Source: Ornithinimicrobium humiphilum (GTDB lineage Bacteria > Actinomycetota > Actinomycetes > Actinomycetales > Dermatophilaceae). Taken from it: a stretch of 64,000 bases of DNA. Positions 46,553 to 55,119 of the stretch are shown here, one piece after another; position 1 is the stretch's first letter, and every line of letters begins with the position of its first letter. The notes under the pieces were generated by a model. It was not told the origin of the DNA. It worked only from the letters and a program-made list of their open reading frames with translations, and made no database searches. The stretch lies in assembly GCF_006716885.1 (NCBI RefSeq), contig NZ_VFPU01000001.1, positions 1,116,001-1,180,000 of the forward strand. Direction: 5' to 3'. Both the position numbers and the translations under genes were made by a program.

Positions 46553-47572
46553 ATGAGATTCGGGATCTTCGTGCCCCAGGGCTGGCGGTTGGACCTCGTC
46601 GGGATCGCTCCCGAGCACCAGTGGGGCGTGATGCGCGACCTCGTGCAGCGCGCCGACGCCGAGGAGGCGTGGGAGTCGGTGTGGGTCTACGACCACTTCC
46701 ACACCACCCCCGAGCCGACGGAGGAGGCGACGCACGAGGCCTGGACGCTCATGGCCGCCTTCGCCGCCATCACCGGCCGCGTCCGGCTCGGCCAGATGTG
46801 CACCTGCATGAGCTACCGCGACCCGGCCTACCTGGCCAAGGTCGCCGCCACCACCGACGTCATCTCCGGCGGCCGTGTCGAGATGGGCATCGGCGCCGGC
46901 TGGTACGAGCACGAGTGGCGCGCCTACGGCTACGGCTTCCCCCGGGCGGGGGAGCGGCTGGCGCGCCTGCGCGAGGGCGTGGAGATCTTCCGCCAGATGT
47001 GGACGACCGGCTCGGCGACCCTGGACGGCAAGCACTACCAGGTCGACGGGGCCCTCGGCTGGCCCCGCCCCCTGCAGGGGACGACCTTCCCCGGGTCCGA
47101 GCGCAACGGCATACCCATGTGGGTCGCCGGAGGCGGCGAGCAGAAGACGCTGCGCACCGCGGCGGAGTACGCCGACTACACGAACTTCGACGGCAGCCCG
47201 GAGGGCTTCGTCCACAAGTCCGAGGTGCTGCGGGGCCACTGCGAGGAGATCGGGCGCGACTTCGGCTCGATCGTGCGCAGCGCCAACTACAACGTCGTCA
47301 TCGGCCGCGACGAGGCCGAGGTCGAGGACCGGCTGGCCGGCATCAAGGACCGGATGCTCAAGGGCGGCCTGAGCCCCGAGGCGACCGAGCGGTCGGTCGA
47401 GGGCCTGCGCCGCGGCCCCGCCGTCGGCACGCCGGAGCAGATCGTCGAGACCCTCCGGGGCCTCGAGGCCTCGGGCATGACCTACGCCATCACCTACTTC
47501 GCCGAGGCGGCCTACGACACCTCGGGCATCGAGCTCTTCGAGGACGAGGTCATCCCCGCGCTGGCCGGCTGA
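46553..47572 (+). CDS. LLM-class F420-dependent oxidoreductase
   Basis: The 339-residue luciferase-like TIM barrel begins MRFGIFVPQGWRLDLVGI. VISGGRVEMGIGAGWYEHEW, AGERLARLREGVEIFRQMW and WVAGGGEQKTLRTAAEYADY are typical of F420-dependent members. F420 is made by the cofE-cofD genes of this window, which supports the cofactor. The substrate is unknown. ATG is preferred because a TAGGTT box lies 7 nt upstream. Confidence 0.9.
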   Translation: MRFGIFVPQGWRLDLVGIAPEHQWGVMRDLVQRADAEEAWESVWVYDHFHTTPEPTEEATHEAWTLMAAFAAITGRVRLGQMCTCMSYRDPAYLAKVAATTDVISGGRVEMGIGAGWYEHEWRAYGYGFPRAGERLARLREGVEIFRQMWTTGSATLDGKHYQVDGALGWPRPLQGTTFPGSERNGIPMWVAGGGEQKTLRTAAEYADYTNFDGSPEGFVHKSEVLRGHCEEIGRDFGSIVRSANYNVVIGRDEAEVEDRLAGIKDRMLKGGLSPEATERSVEGLRRGPAVGTPEQIVETLRGLEASGMTYAITYFAEAAYDTSGIELFEDEVIPALAG

Positions 47573-47628
47573 TCCAGAGGGCCGAACCGGTGGGCCGGAG
47601 CCGGTGCTGGACGGTCGTCCCGCAGCAG

Positions 47629-47634
47629 TAGGCT
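47629..47634 (+). promoter_or_regulatory. -10 box of the acyl-CoA dehydrogenase gene
   Basis: TAGGCT ends exactly 7 nt before the ATG at 47642. Confidence 0.5.
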
Positions 47635-47641
47635 GCGACGC

Positions 47642-48802
47642 ATGAGCGACTTCGACCTGTTCCGGATCAGCGAGGACCACGAGGCACTGCGCGAGGCGGT
47701 GCGTGCCGTGGCCGACGAGCAGATCGCGCCCTACGCGGCCGCGGTCGACGAGGAGAGCCGGTTCCCGGAGGAGGCGCTCAAGGCGCTGGTCGCGACCGAC
47801 TTCCACGCGCCTCACGTCGCGGAGGAGTACGAAGGTGTCGGCGCCGACGCGCTGGCGACCTGCATCGTCATCGAGGAGGTCGCCCGGGCGTGCGCGAGCT
47901 CCTCGCTCATCCCGGCGGTCAACAAGCTCGGCACGATGCCGCTCATCCTCGCCGCCAGCGACGAGGTCAAGGCGAAGTACCTGCCGCCGGTGGCGCGCGG
48001 CGAGGCGATGTTCTCCTACGGCCTCTCCGAGGCGGGTGCGGGCTCCGACACCGCCGGCATGACCTGCAAGGCGGTCGAGCAGCCCGACGGCACCTTCGTC
48101 CTCAACGGCCAGAAGTCGTGGATCACCAACGCCGGGGTCTCGGAGTTCTACACCGTCATGGCCGTCACCGACCCCGACGGCCCGCGCGGGCGCAACGTCA
48201 CGGCGTTCGTCGTCGAGAAGGGCGACGAGGGCTTCACCTTCGGCGCCAAGGAGAAGAAGCTCGGCATCAAGGGCAGCCCGACCCGCGAGCTGCACTTCGA
48301 CAACTGCGTCATCCCCGGCGACCGCATGGTGGGCGCCCCGGGCGAGGGGCTGAAGATCGCCCTGCGCACCCTCGACCACACCCGGGTCACCATCGGCGCC
48401 CAGGCCGTCGGCATCGCCCAGGGCGCGCTCGACGCCGCGGTCGCCTACGTCAAGGAGCGCAAGCAGTTCGGCAAGTCCATCGCCGAGTTCCAGGGCGTGC
48501 AGTTCATGCTCGCCGACATGGCGATGAAGCTCGAGACGGCCCGCCAGATGGTCTACGTCGCGGCGGCCAAGTCCGAGCGCGGCGACGCCGACCTGTCGTT
48601 CTTCGGGGCGGCCGCCAAGTGCTACGCCTCCGACGCCGCGATGGAGATCACCACCGACGCGGTGCAGCTCTTCGGCGGCTACGGCTACACCAAGGACTTC
48701 CCGGTCGAGCGCATGATGCGCGACGCCAAGATCACCCAGATCTACGAGGGCACCAACCAGATCCAGCGGGTCGTCATGGCCCGCCAGCTGCTCAAGGGCT
48801 GA
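47642..48802 (+). CDS. Acyl-CoA dehydrogenase (FadE25-like)
   Basis: The 386-residue FAD enzyme makes the alpha-beta double bond of acyl-CoA. LSEAGAGSDTAGMTCKA and SWITNAGVSEFYTVMAVT bind FAD and substrate; FPVERMMRDAKITQIYEGTN contains the C-terminal Glu in IYEGT, the catalytic base. Sequence and place next to the purine genes in mycobacteria (Rv3274c) suggest fadE25. It starts 7 nt after a TAGGCT box without Shine-Dalgarno. Confidence 0.94.
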   Translation: MSDFDLFRISEDHEALREAVRAVADEQIAPYAAAVDEESRFPEEALKALVATDFHAPHVAEEYEGVGADALATCIVIEEVARACASSSLIPAVNKLGTMPLILAASDEVKAKYLPPVARGEAMFSYGLSEAGAGSDTAGMTCKAVEQPDGTFVLNGQKSWITNAGVSEFYTVMAVTDPDGPRGRNVTAFVVEKGDEGFTFGAKEKKLGIKGSPTRELHFDNCVIPGDRMVGAPGEGLKIALRTLDHTRVTIGAQAVGIAQGALDAAVAYVKERKQFGKSIAEFQGVQFMLADMAMKLETARQMVYVAAAKSERGDADLSFFGAAAKCYASDAAMEITTDAVQLFGGYGYTKDFPVERMMRDAKITQIYEGTNQIQRVVMARQLLKG

Positions 48803-48859
48803 GGCCTCCCGCCGCCGCCTCGTCGGGGCTAGGCTCGTCGGCGACGACGAGGTGGTGGC

Positions 48860-49669
48860 ATGGGGACGATCGAGGACCGGGTCGGCGAGTTCCGACGGCT
48901 GCACGAGGCCGGGTGCTTCGTCATGCCCAACCCGTGGGACGTCGGCAGCGCCCGCGCCCTGGCGGGTATGGGGTTCCCCGCCCTGGCCACGACCAGCTCC
49001 GGCTTCGCCTGGACCACGGGTCGCCCGGACACCGAGGCGCCGCTCGAGGAGGTCCTGGCGCACCTGCGGGCCGTAGCCGGGGCCGTCGGGGTCCCGGTCA
49101 ACGCCGACTTCGAGAACGGCTACGCGCTCGAGCCGGACGGCGTGGCCGCCAACGTCGCCGAGGCGGTGCGGACCGGGATCGCCGGCCTGTCGATCGAGGA
49201 CTCGACGCGGGAGGGTGACGAGCCGCTCGTCGAGCTCGACCTGGCCGTGGCCCGGGTTGCCGCGGCCCGGGAGGCCATCGACCGCAGCGGCACGGGGGTC
49301 CTGCTGACCGCCCGCTCCGAGGGCTTCGTCGTCGGCCAACCCGACCTCGAGGAGACCGTGCGCCGGTTGCGGGCCTACGCCGCGGCGGGCGCCGACTGCC
49401 TCTACGCCCCGCGCATCACCACGGTCGAGGAGATCAGTGCGGTCGTCGAGGCGGCGGGGGCGCTCCCGGTCAACCTCCTCGTCAACGCGCCGTTCATCAC
49501 GGTCGCCGAGGCCGCCGAGCTGGGCGTGCGCCGGATCAGCGTCGGAGGGACCCTCGCCCGGGCCGCCTGGGGCGGCTGGCTGCGGGCCGCCGAGGAGATC
49601 GCCGGGGCGGGGACCTTCGGCGCCTTCACCGACCTGCCGGACGTCGACGCGATCGCCCGCCGCTCCTGA
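48860..49669 (+). CDS. Isocitrate lyase/PEP mutase family protein
   Basis: The 269-residue TIM-barrel enzyme has FVMPNPWDVGSARALAGMG, NADFENGY (with the Mg-binding acidic residues) and SIEDS, all typical of the phosphoenolpyruvate mutase/isocitrate lyase-like group. The KKCGH loop of isocitrate lyase is missing, so true isocitrate lyase is unlikely; a C-C or P-C lyase is likely. GAGGTGG lies near the ATG. TAGGCT (48829-48834) is a likely -10 with a short leader. Confidence 0.85.
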   Translation: MGTIEDRVGEFRRLHEAGCFVMPNPWDVGSARALAGMGFPALATTSSGFAWTTGRPDTEAPLEEVLAHLRAVAGAVGVPVNADFENGYALEPDGVAANVAEAVRTGIAGLSIEDSTREGDEPLVELDLAVARVAAAREAIDRSGTGVLLTARSEGFVVGQPDLEETVRRLRAYAAAGADCLYAPRITTVEEISAVVEAAGALPVNLLVNAPFITVAEAAELGVRRISVGGTLARAAWGGWLRAAEEIAGAGTFGAFTDLPDVDAIARRS

Positions 49670-49723
49670 GCCGGCCTCGAAAACTCGTTGCTCCCGGCCG
49701 GGGGCGCACGGGAGGCTGGTGCG

Positions 49724-50809
49724 ATGACCGACGCAGCGTGGCAGGACGTCGCCGACCGGGCACGGCGGCTGGAGGAGGAGCAGGAGTTCTCGGGGATCCT
49801 GCGGGCGACCCGCGGCGACGAGGTGCTCTACGAGTCGTGCCACGGGATGGCCAACCGGGCCGACGGCATACCCGTGACCCGGGCGACCCGCTTCGCCACC
49901 GCCTCGCTGAGCAAGATGTTCACCGCCGTCGGCGTGCTCGACGCCGTCGGCCGCGGCGAGCTGCGGCTCGACGCTCCCGTGGTGACGGTGCTGCCTTCTG
50001 ACCGTCGGCCGTCGACCCTGCGCGACGACGTGACGGTGCACCACCTGCTCTCCCACACGTCCGGCATCGCCGACTACTTCGAGGAGGACCCGGACCTGCC
50101 GGGCCACCGCGAGACCTTCGACGACATCTGGGCGCAGATCCCCAACTACACGGTCCGCGACTACTCCGCCCTGCTACCGGTCTTCGCCGACCTGCCGCCG
50201 GTGTGCCCGCCCGGCACGGCCTACCACTACAGCAACGCCGGCTACCTCCTCCTGGGGCTGGTCCTGCAGGAGGTCTCCGGCCTGCCGTTCACCGAGGCCG
50301 TGACGACGCGCGTGCTCGAGCCGGCGGGCATGCGCGACAGCGGCTACCTGGCGTTCGACGAGGTCCACCCGGACGTCGCGCAAGGCTACCTCCCGCCGCT
50401 GCGGCCCGGCGGCCCCTGGCGGACCAACATCTACTCGGTCCACCCGGTCGGCGGCGGTGACGGCGGGGCGATGGTGACCGCGCCCGACGTCGAGACCTTC
50501 CTCCGTGCCGTCCAGCAGGGCGGGGTATGGCGTGGTGTCACCCCCGAGGACGTCCTCACGGTCCGCGCCACGGTCAGCGAGCGCTGGGCCGTCGGCTACG
50601 GCGTCGAGATCCGCCACGACGGTGTCTGGGGCAAGGACGGCGGCGACCCGGGCGTGGCCGCGGTCTCGCGCTACCGGCCGGAGACCGACACCACCGTCGT
50701 GATGCTGGCCAACGTCGACTGGGACACCGTCGAGGGCATCGAGGACGTCACGAACGCCCTGATCGACGCTGCCGTGCCGGAGGGCGCGGCGAGCACCTCC
50801 CAGCGCTGA
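49724..50809 (+). CDS. Serine hydrolase, beta-lactamase class C/EstB family
   Basis: The 361-residue serine hydrolase has the class C SxxK motif SLSK, the Tyr motif YSN in TAYHYSNAGYLLLG and HHLLSHTSGIADYF. The third motif is unusual: GKDGGDPG in place of the HxG/KTG strand. No signal peptide is seen, so it is likely cytoplasmic, with an esterase or peptidase role. Start is set by GGGAGG eight bases before the ATG. It converges with the kinase gene, 11 bases away. Confidence 0.87.
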   Translation: MTDAAWQDVADRARRLEEEQEFSGILRATRGDEVLYESCHGMANRADGIPVTRATRFATASLSKMFTAVGVLDAVGRGELRLDAPVVTVLPSDRRPSTLRDDVTVHHLLSHTSGIADYFEEDPDLPGHRETFDDIWAQIPNYTVRDYSALLPVFADLPPVCPPGTAYHYSNAGYLLLGLVLQEVSGLPFTEAVTTRVLEPAGMRDSGYLAFDEVHPDVAQGYLPPLRPGGPWRTNIYSVHPVGGGDGGAMVTAPDVETFLRAVQQGGVWRGVTPEDVLTVRATVSERWAVGYGVEIRHDGVWGKDGGDPGVAAVSRYRPETDTTVVMLANVDWDTVEGIEDVTNALIDAAVPEGAASTSQR

Positions 50810-50820
50810 GGCGTCACTGC

Positions 50821-52473
50821 TCAGTCGTCGTCGGCGGTGCTGCTGCTCCTGTCGTCCTCGTCGGCGGGGTCCTCGGAGCCGTCACCCGCCCCCTCGTCGA
50901 CGCAGCCGTCGGCCGAGAGCGTCTCGGTCTGGCGGAAGACGACGAGCGCGGCGGTGCCGCGGCGGGCCACCTGCATCGTCTCGCGCTGCACGAGCGTGCA
51001 CGGGCCGTAGCGGTAGGTCGCGTCGCCGACCGTCTGCACCACGCCGTCGCCGAGCTCGGTCGCCGTCAGGTCGCCGACCTCGACCGACTCCAGGCCCTCG
51101 GCGATGGCCTCGTCGACGGGCACGCCGTCGACGAGGTAGGCCCGGGCGGCGGCCAGGCCCTCGTCCTGCAGCGCGGCGTAGAACCCACGGACGGTCTCCT
51201 GCGCCTCCTCGGCGGAGACCGGCTGGTCGGCCGTCGCGGTGCTGGTCGCGCTGGGGCCGGTGTCGCCGTCCGGGCCGCGGTCGCCGTCGACGATCGTCCA
51301 CACCAGCCAGCCGAGGAGGGCCGCCAGGAGCAGCCCGAGGATCCAGGCGGCGACCACCCCGCCGCGCATCCGACGCCGGGGCGCCGGCGCGGACTGCCGG
51401 GCCGGACGCTGCTGTGCGGGGGCGGCGTAGGTGTGGTCGGCGGTGCGCTCGCGCGGCGACGCCGCCTCGTGACCGGGCCCGGCGGGGGCGCCGGGGGCAC
51501 CCGGGGCGGCGACGGGCACGCGACGGGTGAGGTCGGGCCGCATCTGCTCGGTCGGCTCGCCGGCGGTGGCCCACGGGCCCGCGGCTGCGGCGCCGGGATC
51601 CTCGACGGGCCGGCCCTCCGCGATCGCGGTCAGCGCCCGAGCCGCCCGGTCGGCGGTCCAGCGCCGTGCCGGGTCGGGGTCGAGCAGGCCGCGCAGGACG
51701 GGCTCGAGCTCGCCCGCCTGCCGGGGTGCGTCCGGGGCGTCGCGAGCGATCATGTGCAGCTGGGCGACGGGGTTGCCGGCGTCCGGATAGGGCCGGCGCC
51801 CCTCCACCGCGGTGTAGAGCGTCGCGCCGAGGGCCCAGGCGTCGGAGGCGGTCGAGGGCTCCTCACCACGCGCGAGCTCGGGGGAGAAGTAGGCGGCGGT
51901 CCCCGACACCATGCCGGTGCGGGTCAGCTGGTGGTCGTCCTCGGCGCGGGCGATCCCGAAGTCGGTGAGCTTGGCGGCCCGGCCGGTCTCGTCGGTGAGC
52001 AGCACGTTGCCGGGCTTGACGTCGCGATGGACGATCCCTGCGCCGTGGGCGGCCGCGAGCGCGGTCGCCACCTGCGCGCCGATGCGGGCCACCTGCCGGA
52101 CGGGGAGCGTCCGCCCGCCCTCGATCAGCGCCGACAGCGAGGGCCCGCGAACGTGCTCCATGACGATCCACGGCGAGCCGTCGTGCACGAAGGCGTCGTA
52201 GACGCGGACCACGTGCTCGGAGGCGAGGGCGGCACTGGTGCGCGCCTCGCGCAGGCCGCGCGTGGTGAGGACCTCGGCGTCGGCCTCGCCGGCCACCCGC
52301 TTGAGCGCGACGTCGCGCCCCAGGTGCTCGTCGCGGGCCAGCCACACGATGCCGCCGCCGCCCCGGCCGAGGGTGCGCAGGATGCGGTAGCGGCCGGCGA
52401 CCACCTCGGGGCTCTCGCCCGCGGGGGTCTGCCGGGTGGTCTCCAGGTCGTCGGGGTCGTGCGCGTCCGGCAC
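50821..52473 (-). CDS. Ser/Thr protein kinase (PknB-like), membrane-anchored
   Basis: The 550-residue Hanks-type kinase has LGRGGGGIVWLARD (G-loop), VALKRV, HRDVKPGNVLL, LTDFGIARAE and the activation loop, then a Pro/Ala linker, one helix (VVAAWILGLLLAALLGWLVW) and an extracellular NTF2/DUF4878-like domain. GTG at 52473 is better than GTG at 52482: GGAGGTGATCC, a full match to the 16S anti-Shine-Dalgarno, spans the upstream GTG and ends two bases before the GTG at 52473. It is beside an LCP gene, whose cytoplasmic tail could be a substrate. Confidence 0.9.
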   Translation of the reverse strand: MPDAHDPDDLETTRQTPAGESPEVVAGRYRILRTLGRGGGGIVWLARDEHLGRDVALKRVAGEADAEVLTTRGLREARTSAALASEHVVRVYDAFVHDGSPWIVMEHVRGPSLSALIEGGRTLPVRQVARIGAQVATALAAAHGAGIVHRDVKPGNVLLTDETGRAAKLTDFGIARAEDDHQLTRTGMVSGTAAYFSPELARGEEPSTASDAWALGATLYTAVEGRRPYPDAGNPVAQLHMIARDAPDAPRQAGELEPVLRGLLDPDPARRWTADRAARALTAIAEGRPVEDPGAAAAGPWATAGEPTEQMRPDLTRRVPVAAPGAPGAPAGPGHEAASPRERTADHTYAAPAQQRPARQSAPAPRRRMRGGVVAAWILGLLLAALLGWLVWTIVDGDRGPDGDTGPSATSTATADQPVSAEEAQETVRGFYAALQDEGLAAARAYLVDGVPVDEAIAEGLESVEVGDLTATELGDGVVQTVGDATYRYGPCTLVQRETMQVARRGTAALVVFRQTETLSADGCVDEGAGDGSEDPADEDDRSSSTADDD

Positions 52474-52562
52474 GCGGATCACCTCCAGGTGGTGGTGGAC
52501 CTCTCGACCCTAGCGGCAGGCGGGGGCCGGGGCCCGTGGGACGGGGCGCCGGTCGGGCGCGG

Positions 52563-53978
52563 TCAGGGCTGGACGGTGACCGGCCGCCCCTCGCGCAGCG
52601 CGGCGAACATCTCGGCGGACGCCTGCTCCTTCCAGAGCACGGTGCTGCCGACGTTGGTCGGGTAGTCGGGGTTCTCCACGGGGACGGTCACCGAGGTGCC
52701 GCCGCCGGCGGCGATGGTGCGCATGGCCAGCGCCATCCGTGCCGTGTCCAGCAGCGAGGTGTCCTCGCCGAGGGCGATGGCCTCACCGGTAGCGGTGCCG
52801 ACGGAGTGCAGGCGCAGCGGGTTGAGCACGGTGGCCGGGCTCGCCATCCGCTTGACCAGCGCGGCGAGGAACTCGCGCTGGCGCTCGACGCGGCCGAGGT
52901 CGCCCCGCCCGTCGGAATAGCGCATCCGGACGTAGCCCAGCGCCTCCGGCCCGGTGAGGTCCTGGCAGCCGGCGGGCAGGTCGATGTGGGCCTTCTCGTC
53001 CGCGGCGGGGGCGTCGAGGCACATGGTCACGCCGCCCACCTCCTCGACGACGCCGACGAAGCCGCCGAAGCCGATCTCCATGTAGCCGTCGATGTGCATC
53101 CCTGTGGTCTGCTCGACGGTGTCGACGAGCAGGGCGGGGCCGCCGATGGAATGGGCGGCGTTGAGCTTGTTCCAGCCCTGGTCGCGGATCGGCACGTAGG
53201 AGTCGCGCGGAAGGCTCACCAGCGTCGGCTCGCCGCCCAGGCCGGGCACGTGCAGCAGCATCACGGTGTCGGCCCGGGAACCCTCGGCGTCGCCGGTGCC
53301 GAACTCCCTGCGCTCCTCGTCGGTGAGCTGGTCGCGGCTGTCCGTGCCGACCAGCAGGTAGGAGGACCCGGCGCCGCCGGAGGGTCGGTCCGAGGCCTGC
53401 GGCGTGGCGTCGACCCGGCCGATGCTGCCCCAGACCATGGCGATGACGACCGCCATCGTCACCACGTAGGCGACGACCAGCAGCATCAGGAGGGCCAGGA
53501 AGCGCCGCACGCCGTAGCGCGCCCGACGACGAGGTGGACGTCGCCCGCCGTTGCCTCCGCCGTGCCCTCCGTCACGGGGCGGGCGGCCGGCCGGCGGCGC
53601 GGCGGCCGCGCGGCGTCGGTCTTCCCGGGCGGGGGCGTCATACCCCGCGTCGTAGTCGTCGTAGTCGTCGTAGTCGCTGCGCGTCCTGGCCCGAGGACGC
53701 GGGCGCGGCACCCAGTCGCCGTTCTCGTCGTAGTAGCCCCGTGTGGAACGGGCCGTCGTGCCGCCGTCTCCGTAGCCGTCGTCCTCGTAGCCCTGCGCGG
53801 CGTAGCTGGGACGGGCGTCGCCGCGGGGCAGGGCGCGGGTGTGCTCGGGAGCGTCCTCCCAGGACCGGTCGTCGTGGCCGCCCCGGGGGACCGCGCGGGT
53901 GGGGTCGGAGCCGCCCCGTCCTCCACGCGATGAGCGGGGCACGGGCCGGGTCCAGTCGTCCTCAGGGTTGTGCGGCAC
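52563..53978 (-). CDS. LytR-CpsA-Psr (LCP) family glycopolymer ligase
   Basis: LCP proteins attach wall glycopolymers to peptidoglycan outside the membrane. The 471-residue protein has a long 158-residue charged cytoplasmic tail, one helix (159-183) and the LCP domain with GTDSRDQL, ADTVMLLHVP, VSLPRDSYVPI, NKLNAAHSIGG and RMRYSDGRGDLGRVERQREFL. The tail has three TR(P/A)(V/L)PR units and a tandem DYDDYDDYD run. GTG at 53978 is chosen: it follows TACGCT by 8 nt. Homologue Rv3267 occurs in the same neighbourhood in mycobacteria. Confidence 0.92.
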   Translation of the reverse strand: MPHNPEDDWTRPVPRSSRGGRGGSDPTRAVPRGGHDDRSWEDAPEHTRALPRGDARPSYAAQGYEDDGYGDGGTTARSTRGYYDENGDWVPRPRPRARTRSDYDDYDDYDAGYDAPAREDRRRAAAAPPAGRPPRDGGHGGGNGGRRPPRRRARYGVRRFLALLMLLVVAYVVTMAVVIAMVWGSIGRVDATPQASDRPSGGAGSSYLLVGTDSRDQLTDEERREFGTGDAEGSRADTVMLLHVPGLGGEPTLVSLPRDSYVPIRDQGWNKLNAAHSIGGPALLVDTVEQTTGMHIDGYMEIGFGGFVGVVEEVGGVTMCLDAPAADEKAHIDLPAGCQDLTGPEALGYVRMRYSDGRGDLGRVERQREFLAALVKRMASPATVLNPLRLHSVGTATGEAIALGEDTSLLDTARMALAMRTIAAGGGTSVTVPVENPDYPTNVGSTVLWKEQASAEMFAALREGRPVTVQP

Positions 53979-54056
53979 GACGTCACAGCGTAGGGCAGCC
54001 GTCTGGCCCCGCGCTGTGAGAGCGACACGGCGCGGCCCGCAGCCCCGTCGCGCCGG

Positions 54057-54062
54057 TACCCT
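54057..54062 (+). promoter_or_regulatory. -10 box of the glycosyltransferase gene
   Basis: TACCCT ends exactly 7 nt before the GTG at 54070; leaderless start. Confidence 0.5.
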
Positions 54063-54069
54063 CTCGGGG

Positions 54070-55056
54070 GTGAGCAGCAGCCCGCAGCGCCCGGTCCCGG
54101 CCCATCCGCCCGTCTCGGTGATCATGCCCCTCCTCAACGAGGAGCACCACCTGCGCGAGGCCGTCGGCTCGGTGCTGGCCCAGGACTACCCGGGCGAGCT
54201 GCAGGTCGTGCTGGCCGTCGGCCCCAGCCGGGACCGCACCCGCGCGGTCGCCGACCAGGTCTCCGCCGAGGACCCGCGCGTCGTGGTCGTGGACAACCCC
54301 AGCGGCCGCACCCCCGACGGCCTCAACGCGGCCATCGCCGCCTCGAGCCACGACATCGTCGTGCGGATGGACGGGCACGGCGCGCTCTCCGACGGCTACA
54401 TCCGCCGGGCGGTCGAGGTGCTCGAGGAGACCGGCGCGGCCAACGTCGGCGGCGTCATGCTGGCCGAGGGCACCAGCGACCTGCAGCAGGCGGTGGCCGT
54501 CGCGATGCGCTCGCCGCTGGGGATCGGGGCGGCGCGCTTCCACGTCGGCGGCGAGGCCGGTCCGGTGGACACGGTCTACCTCGGCGTCTTCCGCCGCGAG
54601 TGGCTGGAGCGGGTGGGCGGCTACGACACGGAGTTCACCCGGGCCCAGGACTGGGAGATGAACCACCGCATCCGCGAGGCCGGCGGCACCGTGTGGTTCA
54701 CGCCGGAGCTGACCGTCACCTACCGGCCGCGCGCGACCTTCCGCGACCTGGCGCGGCAGTTCTACACGACCGGCCAGTGGCGACGCCACGTCGCGCGCAC
54801 GCACCCGGGCACGCTGAACCTGCGCTACCTGGCACCGCCCGTGGCCACCGCGGCCGTCGTGGCCGGGGCCGTCGGCGGGCTGCTGTGGCGTCCGCTGTGG
54901 GTACTGCCGCTGGGATATGCCGCCGCCGTCACCGTCGGCGGCGCCTGGACCGCGCGGGGGGAGCGGCCGGGCGTGGTCGTGCGGATGCCCGCCGTGCTCG
55001 CCACCATGCACCTGACCTGGGGCGCGGGCTTCCTCCGGGGCACGCGCCGCCGCTGA
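54070..55056 (+). CDS. Glycosyltransferase family 2 (ExoA-like)
   Basis: The 328-residue GT-A enzyme has VSVIMPLLNEEHHLREAV, VVLAVGPSRDRT, VRMDGHG (the DxD-like metal site) and ...YDTEFTRAQDWEMNHRI with the catalytic ED. Two hydrophobic C-terminal helices (TAAVVAGAVGGLLW, VLPLGYAAAVTVGGAW) anchor it. It probably extends an exopolysaccharide or wall glycan, in line with the neighbouring LCP gene. GTG follows a TACCCT box by 7 nt. Confidence 0.92.
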   Translation: MSSSPQRPVPAHPPVSVIMPLLNEEHHLREAVGSVLAQDYPGELQVVLAVGPSRDRTRAVADQVSAEDPRVVVVDNPSGRTPDGLNAAIAASSHDIVVRMDGHGALSDGYIRRAVEVLEETGAANVGGVMLAEGTSDLQQAVAVAMRSPLGIGAARFHVGGEAGPVDTVYLGVFRREWLERVGGYDTEFTRAQDWEMNHRIREAGGTVWFTPELTVTYRPRATFRDLARQFYTTGQWRRHVARTHPGTLNLRYLAPPVATAAVVAGAVGGLLWRPLWVLPLGYAAAVTVGGAWTARGERPGVVVRMPAVLATMHLTWGAGFLRGTRRR

Positions 55057-55081
55057 CGCCCCACGGGTATGCCGTGAGGGT

Positions 55082-55104
55082 GCCGTGCCGAGGGCCGGCA
55101 CGGC
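55082..55104. terminator. Terminator between convergent genes
   Basis: GCCGTGCCG (55082-55090), loop AGGGC, and perfect complement (55096-55104), between the glycosyltransferase and the antitoxin-domain gene. Confidence 0.65.
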
Positions 55105-55119
55105 CTACCTCGTGGCGGG

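Noticed and set aside
30509..47641. The accessory block as a mobile genetic element
   Set aside because: No integrase, transposase, tRNA target or flanking repeats were seen. It is described only as an insertion in a conserved gene order.
48860..49669. Isocitrate lyase of the glyoxylate shunt
   Set aside because: The KKCGH active-site loop is missing and 269 residues is far shorter than isocitrate lyase.
43064..50107. Further very long antisense frames (for example opposite DUF5682 and opposite 46.5-50.1 kb)
   Set aside because: Each lies opposite well-supported genes, and the products are Gly/Arg/Asp-rich with no recognisable family.
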